Made by a program: the position numbers and the translations under genes. The notes beneath the pieces were generated by a model. The model searched no databases and was not told where the DNA came from. It worked only from the letters and a program-made list of their open reading frames with translations. This document shows positions 25,011 to 37,340 of a stretch of DNA of 64,000 nt, piece after piece. This DNA comes from Montifringilla adamsi (lineage: Eukaryota > Chordata > Aves > Passeriformes > Passeridae), in contig JAGGNK010009114.1 of assembly GCA_017590115.1 (NCBI GenBank), positions 17,195,937 to 17,259,936 of the forward strand, written 5' to 3'. Within the stretch, counting starts at the first letter, position 1, and each line of letters begins with the position of its first letter.

Positions 25011-28000
25011 TGCCACGGTGGCAGTTTGGGTTGTGTTCCCTCCATGCAGAGCACAAAGTAACACATTAAGTTCAGCAGCGAATCCAGAGAAAAGGGGCAT
25101 CCAAGCATTAATCATTCATTGCAATGCTTCATGAAAGAAATCGCAGGGAAAACAAAAGCAGGAAACTCAACTATTCTGAGAAGCACTTTCAGATAGCACT
25201 AGTTTCAGCTGCCAGGTATTTGCACTATCAATCAAAATATATTTATTTATCAGTTGAATCATATATTAAAACTCCTGGCTATGCAGAATAAGAGGCAGAA
25301 GAGAAATATTGAATGAATACATACAAAAATACTGAAGCCTACACTTTCTAGAAATAATACATAAATGTCATTTGCTGACAAGTAAAACAGATTGTTGTAA
25401 AAGGAACTCCAGCAATGACCTGACATCAGAATCACAATTTCCTGTGTCACAGGTTAGTGAGAAATTGCTTCTTTACAGCCTAACAATTCAAGGAATAATG
25501 ACCTAACATTGTTCCACTGTGAATTGGGGCCAAGATATATATTTTTGCAGGTAGCAACAAATAAGAACAAACCTTTCAAAGAACTAGAATACATAAATCC
25601 TAAAGCACACCAGAGAATTCACCAGTTTTGACATAAGCAATCTATAAACAATATAACCAATTTGAAATATATTAGGTATGATTGCAAATGTTCCTTGTCT
25701 CTTCAGCAAAAGTGGGCTGGACCTCTGTGGGCAGTACATAGGAGGGCTATCATTTAGCGTTTTCGGGTACTTCTGATTCCAGATGTTTGTGCCACTCATT
25801 TATTCAACAAATGGAATGGAAATTCACATTGGCTTGGTAGAGTTTTCAGACACCTCCTGGTGTTCAGCCAGCAGTTTCATACATCTGTGGCCACATTCTT
25901 TGCTCATCACCATAAGATGTTAGTCAGGATTTACGGTAAAGGTTGGGTATTTTGGATTACTTGACTTGAGATAACTCACAGACAGCTCATTTCTGAAGAA
26001 GGCAGGCTACCCCTGAAAATCTGAGTACTGAAATATTGGAGCCCTTTCCAGAACTTTTAGTATTTATACAACTTTGCCTGTTGTTCTGCAATCCCTGGAA
26101 GTGTTACCTGGAGAAAGGGGCCCTTAGTACACAAGAACTGTGAGATGTCAGTGATGTGATCATATTCTTATTTCTAATCCTTTTATTCCTTTACAGCCTC
26201 CTAAAACTAGGACTAGCATAAGAGTTCGTGCTTTTGCTAAAATGCCATCCAGCATGGAGGATTTGTAATTCCTCCAAAGACTTAGAAAAAGTGATTTACA
26301 AAAGTAAATAAGATGAGATCTGTTTGAATGCTTTATATACCCTTAAAGTCAGGGCAGAATAAAGCAGACTGAGCTCTGGCAAAGGATTTCTTTGTGAGAC
26401 AGCATTATCTAGTAGCCTGAATTTGGGTCTATGAATTGGGATTTCCTTTCCAGCTGTATCAGGGATTCTTTATCTGGCCTTGGATTAGATAAGCATTAGA
26501 GATCCTAATTAATGGTTATACAACTATGAAGTTTAAATGGATAAAGTTTTTTGGCTGGAGGAAAGCACAAACTTTTATTACAGGCACTGGGCACAGTAGA
26601 TAATGTTTCAGCATTCCAACCTCAAGGCAAATCAGTGCAAATTATTTATCAGTATATATACACTGTGTATATGCAATATGGCATAATGTGTACAGCACCA
26701 GGTTATACATTTTGTACTGACAAGGATTTCTCTTCTTCTGCAAAGCCTAACAAATTTTCTCTTCCTGGAGTAGAATGAAAAGTCTTCTTGTTAGTTTTCC
26801 CTCATGAAATATAAATACAGCTTCCAACAAATCTCATTGACTTTATATCAATGTCCGAGTTTTGCTTTCTGTTCGTTGCCAATTCCAGCTGTTTGCAGTT
26901 CCTCACACAATGCCACTTACAGGTATCCCAGTTACTATTCTGTGCATTCCTGTGCCTGCTCTCTTCCCCTCCTCCCTATAACAGATTTCCAGTAACCCAA
27001 TCAACCCCAGGAAGAGAATTGTGATCTGGGCTCTCATCAAATCAAGCATTTTGCTGGGGACAGATGAAGCCCAGAGGAGCCCTGCAAGGCTGCTGTGCTG
27101 CCCTGCTCCCTCCTCAAGCCCCCAGGCAGGCAGAGCCCTGTAGCCCATTCCTGGCTGGCAGAGGGGGTTGCAGTTAGAGGGACAGGGAGAAGAGGAATAA
27201 AGAATGAGAAACTGCAAAGGATAATGAGAAAAGACTATCCCTCAGAAGCTGCACATTTTGTTTTCACATCTATGCCAGAGAGCAGTGCTTCTGCAGGGTT
27301 GCTTGTTTTCCCTCCCCCACATAAGCAGAATGCACTGCTGCTTTTCTGCAACTGGAAACACTGTGAGAGGCATAACTTATCCCTGACTTTTTCATATCAA
27401 ACTTTCTGTAATTTGAGCTTGGAGTTGCCAGTCTAGAGCAAACTGTGCTTCCTTTTTCAGACCTGAGTGGGAAGGGCTCTCTCACAGTGTGACAACAGGC
27501 TGGGTCTGGCAAGGGCAGCCACAAGTGCAGCACTTCTTGAAAACCACGCAGACATGAAGGGCTCTGTGCACTTTGAAGAAGCTTCTGTCCTTCTGGTAAG
27601 ACAGGTAAGGATGGTGTGTGTATCCCTGGTCCATTGTGAATGCCCATTCAAATGGTTTATTTATCATTTTATAAGCAGAAATTTCAGTGTATATAGTCAT
27701 GTGAATAAGGTCTTGTTTTAGCAGGGCATTTCAATTTGAAGTTGAATAAGATCTTGCATGCTCTCTGAGATGACAGGCTGGCTTCCAGGCCAGGTTAGCA
27801 GTAAATAGAAGTACCACCTTCTTTGCTGATATAGCATAGAAGTATCATTTTGTAATCACAGAAAACCCTTAGAAGAGTTTATGGTATTAGTTCAATATTC
27901 ATGATCCAATATAGATTAAACCAGCCAAAAATTGTTCCTTCCAATGCAGAAAAAAAAAAACCTCCAAAACCAAATCAAACATGAAAACAAACAAACAAAA

Positions 28001-29341
28001 CCAAAGCAGCAACTATCAGGAAATTAGCATTGAAGTTATAATTTGAATATACTTTGGAGAGAGGAAAAATAAAATAAGGCTTAATCAAAATGTAGAATGC
28101 AGGAAGATGGCACCTCCCTTGAGAAACTTAACACTGAAGCTTTAAACAAGAGACAACACATACATGGAGGCAGATAGGAATCAGAGCTGCATATCATCCC
28201 CATGAGTATTGGCTCATTGTCTACCCACAGTTACATTTCCCCCAGGTAAGAGGGCAACTTTAAAAAAAGAAAGGAATTTACTGTGCCAAAAATCTTTCCC
28301 ATTCTCAGTAAAATTCTGAGCCAGCATTACACGTGACATTGTTAATTCATTAAATATCACTGTGATTAATTACATTCAATAGATACGAGCATTCAGGTTC
28401 AGTGCAACTTCATTGACCCCAGAGCTGGTACAGCTGTTTAAATCAGGGCAGAAGTGGTCATGTACTACTTCCCACTTGGACTTAAACCAGGCATCATAAA
28501 GATATGAGTTGCATGAAACATGGTTTTAGGCTTCTATCTCCTAGTGATCATCCCACATGTAATTATTTTCTACATTCTAAAAGAGAAACATATTCAAATG
28601 TGATTTTTTTTTCCTGGTAGCTCCTACCTGTGAGTATCCTTTGGAATACTCAAATGGGCCTTTTAGTTTATCATAAGGATTTATAAAGATTTATAGAAAT
28701 AAATTCTGTAGACATGAACAGAACAGAATGGAGCATTCCCCATTGGTTTTTCAACAATTTTCTTTTAAGATGTACTTTAATAAAGAATTACAGTCCATTT
28801 TCAGAACTATATAAAATATTTTAATAGCTACATTTGTGCCTTTTGAGGCTAGTCTAACTTCCAGATTCTTTCCATTGACCTAATAGAAATGGGACAGATC
28901 CCAGATTAGCAATCCTCGACCTGGTGGTATGTCAATCTTTTATCATTGCATGAGGGTTTTTTTAAAATTGTGATTAAAAGACTCTCTTTCCTTAGTCCTG
29001 ATCACTTTGGAATGTACCTTCTATATCCACATGATCGTGCTACAGCAAGATACAGTAAGTGCACGTTGTCATATATCTTTATATCCCTTCTTGGTTTCAT
29101 CCCTATCAAGTTGTACAAGAGCAGGAGGGAAGACAAGAGGGAAGGTTTGCACTTTGACCCGTTGTTCATATTTTGGTTCTTTTATGTGTACCAAATGTCA
29201 GTCATTCTGTCATCTATTTAATCTCGGACACCTATGGAAGATTAAGAGAGGACAGTTCAATGAGCAGAGCAGGAGAGGGAAGGATAGATGAGCTACAGCA
29301 GGCAGATAATGTAAAAGCCAACTCAAAGTTCTCAAAAAACT

Positions 29342-29370
29342 CCAGCCGTCGCCAGCCATCGCCAGCCGTC
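29342..29370. repeat. Three-copy 10-bp tandem repeat
   Basis: Units read CCAGCCGTC, GCCAGCCATC and GCCAGCCGTC in direct succession. Short and unexplained. Confidence 0.8.
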
Positions 29371-30096
29371 ATCCTTCAGACAAAAAGGAGGAGTTTCCAT
29401 TCAGGCTTAAAAATCTCCATCTTCTATAAGATTGGCATGTGAGAATTCTAGAAGGGAAAACTGTCCTTCTTTACATAACTTTGAATTAATCCTTTAATTC
29501 TTCCTTCTTTTGATTTTAAATATGTTCTTGGCCAGCAGTCTGGATGTACACATGTTTATAACTGTGCAGCAAGAATTTAGAACATATCTAGTGTTAATGT
29601 TTTGCCAGTTTGTCGTTTTGATCCATCCAAAACCCCGTTATTCTAACCTATCTCCCAAGCTGCCGGGTCATCTTTCCCAAGTAAAGTAACCTGGGAATAA
29701 AAGTGAGCTTTGTTTTTGGAGATCAAAGACTTTTTTTGATCCTTCTTTTGGTAACCAAAGCCTCATCTCCCTTGCATGGTGCCCATCAGTAGTAGGTGCA
29801 GTGAAACTCCTCTCAGCACAAAATTGTCCATTTGAATGGGGTAAGGTTGTGCTGCTGTGCCAGCACCGACTGCATGTGTACCATGGAGAGAGGAGGGAAT
29901 TTCTTTGGATAAAAGTGAGTGCATATTAACGTGAGACTTTGGCAAAAAAAAAAAAAGTTGCAGTATTGGTAGTTGGCAAAATAACCTGTCTCACAGTCCT
30001 TCCCGGGCTATCTGAATGGAATTAATGGTATTTGGGAGTGCATGGTGAGCCAGTTGTCACCTTCTGATACTAGCCTTCTAATGACATCCAGAAAAT

Positions 30097-30114
30097 AAGG
30101 GGGGGGTGGGGGGA
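30097..30114 (+). repeat. G-run with quadruplex potential
   Basis: GGGGGGGGTGGGGGG, about 500 bp before the CpG island. Confidence 0.8.
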
Positions 30115-31540
30115 AGAGAAAATAAAAAAATGAGAAAAAACTATGTGTGCAAAATTTCAGATAGAAGGCACCCAAATTGGTAGCTGGTTTTTAGGATTAA
30201 AATTGTAGTGTGAAGCAGTCCAGCCAGGTTGCTTTGCACAGGCTAGAAGAGGAAGGTTTCTGAGTGGTTTGTGCTCATTTTCCACTTGCCCGGACCTGGG
30301 CTGCGTGTCGGGCAAATCCGCTGGCAAATGTTAACACTGCCCAAGGGACTGAAAGTGAAGCTGGGGGCTGATGTGGCATGCGGTTGCCATGGTACTGGCC
30401 ATAATCCTGCCGGAGTCAGATACCCTGATGATACGGCGAGTTTGAGCTTGCTCTGGAGTACAGCGCAGTGACCCTTCCCAACAGCATCTGGTTGTGTTTT
30501 AAACTTTTGATAAATTCCATAGCCAAAGAAATCAAAACAATTTAAATAACAAGCCCAGCCTGGCCAAAGTCCAAGTTCAGGCTGCTGCGTTTCTCATTGG
30601 TACTGCTGTTTAATGTAGATCGGAGCAAAAGCGAAGATATTCGGGGTGGGAGCGGGGCATTTTCTGGAGATTCTTTCTCCCCTCCTCGTAGCCTTAGTCC
30701 CAAAACAAGAGGATGGAAGTAGATTCAACCTCCGGTGAGCTTGCTTATCGCGTTTAGGGAACAGTCTTTAATGAACGCGTTTCTCCCCCTACGTGCTGCT
30801 GGGCGGGTAAAGCCGCCCGTGTGCGAGGATGTTCCGCGGAGCTCTGCTGCCTCCAGCCCTGCTGTGGCGGGGGCTTGAAAAAGTCGCGCAAACTCTCGGG
30901 GAAAAAGCAACCACCAAAGTTGAGGAAAACCACCCCCAGCTCCATCCCCGCCTCTGCGCGAGCGGATCTGCACAAGCCAAACTTGTGCTGTTTGGGGAGG
31001 AGGGGGCAGCTTTCCTCGAGGAAGGGGGATTTGTGTGGTGGGTTCGCTGCAGATGTGCTCCAGCTGAGCGGGGTGTGCGGGGGCTCCCGGCGCTCCCGAG
31101 CGGCGCGGCGGGGCCGAGCTGGCGGAGCGGATCCCACCGCGCCCCTCAGAAAGCCCCGCATCCAAAATGGTGCGGTTCGCTGAGGAGAGGGAGGGGGCGA
31201 TCTGGGATGAAAGGGGCTGGGGGAGGAGAGAGAAGATCCGGAGCGGTGCGCTGCTCCCGCGCCAAAAGGGTGGGAAGGTTTAGATTTCCCTTTTTTTTTT
31301 TCTTAAAGGGCGGGTGGAAGAGAAAACAGACCCTAGAGCCAGTTTTCCTCTTGTGTCAGGGCTTGAAAGCGCTCCAGCGTCTTCCTGCAGGCTGCTCAAC
31401 TTCATCCCTCGTGTGTGTGCATGTGTGCGTATATCTATTATATACATAAAGTACGCGTACGTGTGCGCGCCGTGTCCCGCCGGCGGCCCGGGCGGATGGG
31501 CAGCAGGAGCCCCTCACCTCTGCACGCCGCCCCCGGCCCT

Positions 31541-31580
31541 CCCCAGCCCTCCCTCCCTCTCCCCGGCCCTCCCCGCCCGC
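31541..31580 (-). other. Dense G-quadruplex-type motif
   Basis: The plus strand is CCCTCCCC-AGCCCTCCCTCC and so on; the minus strand therefore carries at least six G-runs of three or more with loops of one to three bases. Such motifs are frequent next to CpG-island transcription starts and can influence transcription or R-loops; this one is predicted only. Confidence 0.75.
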
Positions 31581-31583
31581 CTC

Positions 31584-31602
31584 CGCGGAGCTGCTCCGCG
31601 GC
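31584..31602. repeat. 9-bp inverted repeat in the island
   Basis: CCGCGGAGC and GCTCCGCGG flank a single T. The right arm with its lead-in GCTGCTCCGCGGC recurs at about 31763-31775. Confidence 0.7.
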
Positions 31603-31815
31603 TGCAGCCCGGAGAGCACCGCGCCGCCGCCGCCGGGATCCGCGGCAGCTTTTGGCGAGGAGCGGAGCGGAGCGGGGGAGAGGCACAAAAGGGAAGGACG
31701 GAGGGAAAGTCCCTCCCACGCCCCCCTCCCCCAAGTTTATGATGGGGGTCCGGAGGAGCAGCGCTGCTCCGCGGCAACCGCTCGTCTGCTGAAAACTTGC
31801 TGCTCCGCTTTTTGG

Positions 31816-31821
31816 GTAAAG
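31816..31821 (+). promoter_or_regulatory. Possible 5' splice donor of a non-coding exon
   Basis: TTTGG followed by GTAAAG, a fair donor match at the point where GC-rich sequence turns into T-rich sequence. It would end a first exon starting somewhere in 31.1-31.7 kb. Unsupported by transcript data. Confidence 0.25.
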
Positions 31822-32010
31822 TTGATGCTTATTGTGTCTTTTCATTGTGCTTTTTATTCTTTTTTTTTTTCCCCTCCTCTTCTGCCGCTTTGGTTGGAGC
31901 TGCCCTGCGCCGGTGGGGGTGTGTATGTGGGAGGGTACAGTTTGGTGAGGGTCTCTCCTCGCAGCGGGTGCCTGAGGGGACCCGTCCCGTGTGTCCCCCC
32001 GACCTCGCAG

Positions 32011-32223
32011 GTGAGCGGGGAGGATGGGGCCTCGCGTGTGTCCGGTGTGTCCCCCCCTTTCCCCGTCCAGACCCCTCCGGGACCGTGCCTCCACGGCCAT
32101 TGTTTTTCCCGGGGGCTGCGGTGACAGTCCCAGCCCCGGGCTGCAGCCGGGACCGCCTTGCCCTGGCTCCCGGAGGACGGCAGAGCTCCCCAAAGCCAGA
32201 ATTGAGTTTGTCTTTTTTTTCAG
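32011..32223 (+). other. Possible short intron inside the CpG island
   Basis: The left edge is CTCGCAG then GTGAGC, a strong donor. The right edge is TTTGTCTTTTTTTTCAG then AAGAAAAATGAAG, a good polypyrimidine tract and acceptor. Together they define a 213-bp intron on the plus strand. An ATG at 32231 follows the acceptor but opens only 34 codons, so the following exon would be non-coding or alternatively spliced. Inference from splice consensus only; either site could also pair with a distant partner. Confidence 0.3.
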
Positions 32224-32590
32224 AAGAAAAATGAAGTTGCCCCCTCGCCTCCTTGTCATCCCCCCATCCGGGAGGGGCAATCTTTCGACAAGTATATTTG
32301 CTGAGGAATTTAAAAAATTCCCTGCTGCAACTTGATCCCTGTGTGATGAGGAGCGGCTTGGAGAGACCCGGACTCCAATCCTATTAAGGACTTAGAGAGT
32401 TGAGAGTTTTTCCCCCGGACTCGGTGGCTTTAAAACAATCAGGGAGGAGGGGAGGGAGATGGGCTCATCTAGATGCCTTTTCTGCCTCAAGTGATTGCCA
32501 TCATTTCCTGGGAAACCTGAGTTTTCCAGCGCGGGGGCTTAGGGTGATTTATCAGTGGTCCTGCTGCCGGCTTTTCCGAGCTTTACGGGC

Positions 32591-32612
32591 TTATTTATTT
32601 ATTTATTCATTT
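32591..32612. repeat. TTTA tetranucleotide run
   Basis: About five imperfect TTTA/TTCA units near the right edge of the CpG island. Confidence 0.8.
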
Positions 32613-32950
32613 AGCTAACCTGCAGCCAGGGCTTCAAAACTTCCCGGGCCGGGGCTGCGGCTTAGCCGCGGGCGCGCTGCGGTGCGGTGTCCGCTCCGCG
32701 GGGCCGGGACCCGGCTCTGCCCCCGGTACGTGGCCCGGGTGGCCAAATGTCCAGGCGAGGGGGTCACCGCCGGCCGGGCCAGTGAAACTTGTGTCTTCCT
32801 ATAGCTGCCTTCGCACTTCGTACTGCCCCAGGTGCTGGAAAACTTCGTGCTTACAGAAATTAGCATTTTATTGGTGTATGGTGTTTATATTTTTACAGCC
32901 ACAGATAAACAGCACTAGTTGTAAAACCTTGTCTACCCCCTACCAATCCC

Positions 32951-32993
32951 CTTCTTTTTTCTTTTTCTTTCTTCTTTTTTTTTTTTTTTTTTT
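32951..32993. repeat. Polypyrimidine tract ending in a 19-base T-run
   Basis: C/T-only sequence closing with T at 32975-32993, directly beyond the CpG island. Confidence 0.9.
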
Positions 32994-35900
32994 CAACTGA
33001 GGCTTTTGGGATGTACAAGAATTTGAAAGTAAGCGTTACTAGCATGTGCGTAAAACAGCATTTAAACAAATACTGTATTGGCATGTGCTGTGAAGTTGGT
33101 GCCAAAAAAGTTAAGTAAATAAGCCATGAAATTCAAAATACACACAAGTGGGATAGACTGATTTGTTATAAGACTTGCTGATTTTATCTGCTTGTTCTAG
33201 CTACCTTGTTTTAAGAAAAACTTTGGAGGTCTTTTTGGGGTTGGTTTTGTTTTGGTTTTTTCAAAGTTCTAAACTAAACCTAATAAAATTAACTTCATTA
33301 GAAAAGAAACTAAATTCACCTGGAAAAGAGGATATTGCTAAATAATTAATTGTTTATGCTGCTGATGTTTGAATTGCGTGATAATTGCTGCATACAGCAA
33401 CTACAATTGGTGAATTGGTTTGGTTCAGCTTTTCTGATGGGTGGATATGGTAATTTGTATTTTGGCTGTGACTTCAGGAAATGGTGACACCTGTCAAACT
33501 TTGAATTGCAATAAAAATGTAGTATTGAATGTTATTGCAAAACTGACAACTTTTAAGAAGCGAATGAAATTCATTATGGCTTTTCCAGTGTAAACAACTC
33601 CTGGAAATTTGTCATTTGATTGAAAGCATGACCTATCTGTAGCACTGCAAAGTGCCTGATTGACTGAAGATGAACTTGTTAATCTATAGGTATGTGTATA
33701 TCCAACCTCTGGTGTGTGTTTGTGAAAGAGTTGATCTTTAAAGCAAGTTTAGGTAAGATTCACTTCATCTTGAATGTTGTTATTGCTTAAAGTATGTGAC
33801 TTTGAAGTGCCCAGAAATGCAACTGCTGTTCTTCAAAGGAAAACAGATCTCGAGGACTGTTTCCAACTTCCTTTCAATGTCTTTTTTTTTTTTTTTTTCC
33901 TCCAGTGTGTCAAAGGGGATGTATACAGATGGACAAATACTATTTGTGTTAGGTCATTCAATTAGAGAAAAATTAGAGCCATAGAAGAATTTGAACTAGA
34001 TGCATATGTCAATATAAATCTAGCATAATTTCATTGAAGCTGCTCCAGGTTATACTTGGATAAAAGAGAATAGAACTTGACCTTAGACATCCAATACATA
34101 GCAGCTTGCATTCCCAAATGTCACACTGAAGTCACATTTAGAAAAGACAGCCTTCTGGCTGCATATATATAATGAGCAGTATTTTTGTCATTGTTTTGAA
34201 AGCCAGTTTGAACTTCTGTGTCAAAGAACCATTTTTGATTATGTTTTCTGTGATCCTAATGATCTTAAAAGTTTATACCACAACTTCCCTTTCAGTGGCA
34301 CAGTTGTGTAGAAGCTGCACAGGCTCTGGGGCTGTGTGATTAGCTGTATACAGAAAGGGTTATGTGGTCGCTACAGTTTTGTCTAACTTGAAAATACGTT
34401 TTTCATGATCCTGATACTTTATTTCTATTGAGAGTGTTTGATTTTTTCAGTCCTCTGGATCCATCTTTTTTAAATTAAAGGATAGGGTAGAGCATATGAC
34501 CTAACAGCAGTTGCAATATTCTCATTCTCTCTTTGCAAGTACAGAGGACACTTGGTTAACTGCCTGCCCCTGTTTTTGGTGGCCTACTGTAAGCCAGTTG
34601 TTTGCCCTGTAGTCTGAAAGGTACACAGATACTTCATGCTTTTGTACTCTGAGAAGTGCTCTGTTCATAGTGAAGTTTCCAGTGCAGATTAGTGAAGGCA
34701 GTGGATTCAGTAAGCAGTTACCAAAATCTGTATGTATTTGTGGAGCAAACACCTATCTATTGCCCCATCACAAAGCCTCCACTTAATAATCTGGCCGAGG
34801 ATTTCAAGGCAGTGAGTTTTTTCAAAGAAGCTACTTAGGAACATTAGATGTGACTATAGCATCAAACTAATTAGTTGCCACTCCATTTCTATGAAGCTTC
34901 TAGGGCTTTATAGAAATGCAATATTTGCACTTCTCACTTGCTGCTGAGGCATTGAGGTTAAGCAGTCTCTGCTTTTTGTCTGCTTTCTTGCTGATGGGAA
35001 AGATTCCAGGGCATTGTTCGAGAGCTGCACAACCCCCTTATGTACCTGGGTAAATATTTTAAACAGTTGCACATTTGGACAACTTGCCACAAAGCATTAA
35101 GTGGTATTTAGGGTTTGCTTCAGCTCTGTTGCCAGGACCTTTTTAAAGAAAACCAAAACAACTTGTAGGTATTTGGGAATTAATTAATCCAACACTAAAT
35201 AAAATAACAGCAAAGAATGAATCCTCGTATGAATGGCAGCAAGAAGCCATTGTGTTAGGCAGCTAATACATGTGTGCCTGTGCATATCTGCATGTATGTA
35301 CACACTTTGGTGTGCATGCATGGAATATACACAGTTCATGACCTGTGTATACAGCAGATCCCATATATACGCATCTTCTAGAAACTAACTGGTGTTTGAT
35401 GTAAAAGGAATGAAAATTGCATCTTGCATGGCAATCTTGATAGTTGAAGAGGCAAAATTGCATGTTTCACTTGCGAACAAGTGACTGGAATGGAAATAGT
35501 GGGTAATCAGGTCAAATTTTCTACAGACCAGTTCCAGTTGGGAGTGAATACATGTTCGATGTGTGTAGACCAGGAGAGGCCACAGAACTTTTGTTCGTTC
35601 ACTCTTGGGTACTGTAAAACCACAACACATAATCCTTAACTTCTTAGAAACAAAGTGAACCCAAATGCACTAAAGATGAAAAGTGTTGCACAAAGGGAAC
35701 AGGAAAATTGTCCTTTAATTCAGAAGGTCAGAGCTGTAAAAACTGTTTGGGATTTGTGAATATTCAGTACCATATTAAAAAGAGGCCTCAGTGCCTGGAA
35801 GTGGACACCCAAATTAGAAAAAAATTGAAAATAGGCTCCCTTGGGCTCCTATTGTAATGAGTGGAAGCATTTCTGATACTGTCATGGGCATGACTGCCCA

Positions 35901-36869
35901 AATACATTAGTCACTGGTGAATCTTTTCTTAGAGTTTCACAATTTTTTGTGATTGGCTGTCACCTTTCTGCAATTATAAATATTCTAAGAGGAAACAATA
36001 CAAATTAGAACTGTAGGTACCAGGATCTTTGTACTGGATGTATTTCTTTTTACTTTCTAAGTGTTCTTTTTCATATGAAAAGAGTCTTGCAGCTTTATCC
36101 TTATTCAAGTCTTTTCTTTTTGTATCTACTGGGGAGAAAACCATTAATTTTGAGGAATGGTGAGAGTAAGCCTTAAGCTGTCTTTGACATTTTAGTTTAA
36201 CTTGAATAGGTTAATTTTTTTTTTTTTTTTTTTTTTAAGAAAACAAGTTGGTGGGAAGTGTGTTTTAACTCTGAGCGCCCGATTTCGACCATTAGCATAA
36301 GAAAAAAAGTTTTAGTGCATTTACTATTGTATTGAATGAAGAGTTCCAACAGTCAGGGAAAAGAAAGTAAAAGGCTGTAAAGAAATGATGGTCTATTCAG
36401 ATTATTCAGCAGCCCAGAGCTCTGGTCATCTGCCTCTGAAATCTGTGATCGGGATATCACTTTTATCTTCCTGTGCCTTTCTCTCGCCTATTTCACATGT
36501 TCACTTTTGTCAAGGTTTATTGATCACGTTTTCTTCTCTGCAAATCTGTGGAAAATTTAATGAACCAAAAACAACCGAGAAATAAAAGGAACTTTTTATT
36601 CATTAGTCACTAGATTGAATTTTGTTCTATAGTCACTACCCTCTTGCCTCCCATGTGCCTCATTGTGTCACTCCTGCAGCAGTTACAGTATGTACAGTGG
36701 GGATGGCCGCATTATTAATTCTCTTCTAGTGAAAAGTTTGTTTAAAGTTGTGAACTCATGGCAGCCCCAGCTCTGCTCCTTGGCTTTTCTCTGCCTTCCT
36801 GACATTTGGATTCTTGATTGTGGTGCTTCTGTCACTAAATACCTTTAAGTGTGTATTCGGCAGAGCATT
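32994..36869. other. Non-coding stretch downstream of the CpG island
   Basis: No exon or recognised interspersed repeat. T-runs at about 33881-33898 and 36215-36236 (22 bases). Low repeat content here suits an intron or regulatory flank. Confidence 0.5.
36215..36236. repeat. 22-base T-run
   Basis: Uninterrupted T homopolymer, the longest in the window. Confidence 0.95.
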
Positions 36870-37340
36870 TACCTCTTCAGGAATTAAATGTATTTGCTGC
36901 CTAGCAATTAAATCCAAATTTAAATGATTGCAGATTAGTAGTAGTTATTTACAGTCCTGATTGTGTTGGTGCTGTGATCCTTGTTCATTACACATCTGCT
37001 TTGCCGTGGTGCTGCCCCAGAGCGCTTTGTGATGCAAATGCTTTTGTTAACTTACAAATAGTTTCAGTATCTAGATCATCTCAGGTGACATATTTAAGTC
37101 GCTTCTTTTTTCCCAGATGGACTTAAAAAGCTGTAATTAAATGTGGCTTCCAGTATCATTAAGCTTTGCTAACATTTTCCATGGTACGATTTACTTGAGC
37201 TCTGGCACTTTCTGAACTTGTCACTGGAAGATTTTTCAATAAATGTCCCTTTTAACATTAATTTAATTTCATTTAGTGCAGCTTGTAAGTGTAGGCAAAT
37301 GAGTTAAAATTAAGCATATATCTGCCTGAGAGATTACTTG
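36870..37340. promoter_or_regulatory. Candidate conserved non-coding block with octamer
   Basis: Repeat-free sequence with many homeodomain-like words (TAATTA near 37134), a perfect POU octamer ATGCAAAT at 37032-37039, and ATTAATTTAATTTCATTTAG near 37258. It looks like a vertebrate developmental enhancer, but by composition only. An 8-base octamer is expected about twice by chance in a window this size. Confidence 0.3.

Larger units (their letters stand above)
25011..30599. other. Non-coding stretch upstream of the CpG island
   Basis: No exon or named repeat seen. An A-rich run lies at 27948-28005, a three-copy 10-bp repeat at 29342-29370, a G-run at 30097-30114, and a perfect 8-bp-arm palindrome ATATACAC-T-GTGTATAT at 26656-26672. 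The 28300-28450 block (TTAATTCATTAAATATCACT and nearby) has the look of a conserved element, but without comparison this stays a guess. Confidence 0.45.
30600..32870. promoter_or_regulatory. CpG-island promoter of an unidentified gene
   Basis: Sharp switch from AT-leaning flanks to CpG-dense, GC-rich sequence for about 2.2 kb, the only such region in the window. Promoter-type signs are GGGCGG boxes at 30801-30806 and 31308-31313, an inverted CCAAT box (ATTGG, 30596-30600) at the left edge, a YY1-like AAAATGG at 31164-31170, and no convincing TATA box. Unmethylated islands of this size usually mark transcription starts of widely expressed or developmental genes, often in both directions. Plus-strand donor-like sites at 31816 and 32011 and an acceptor-like site ending at 32223 hint at non-coding first exons on the plus strand. 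The open frames in the island are low-complexity Arg/Gly/Pro-rich and match no family I know. The gene is not identified. Confidence 0.85.

Noticed and set aside
30829..31449. 206-codon open frame on the plus strand
   Set aside because: Same island, low complexity, crosses the T-run at 31291 that reads as poly-Phe, and shows no family motif.
31438..32280. 280-codon open frame on the minus strand, the longest in the window
   Set aside because: Lies wholly in the CpG island, is rich in Arg, Gly and Pro with no domain, and opens mainly because GC-rich DNA has few stop codons.
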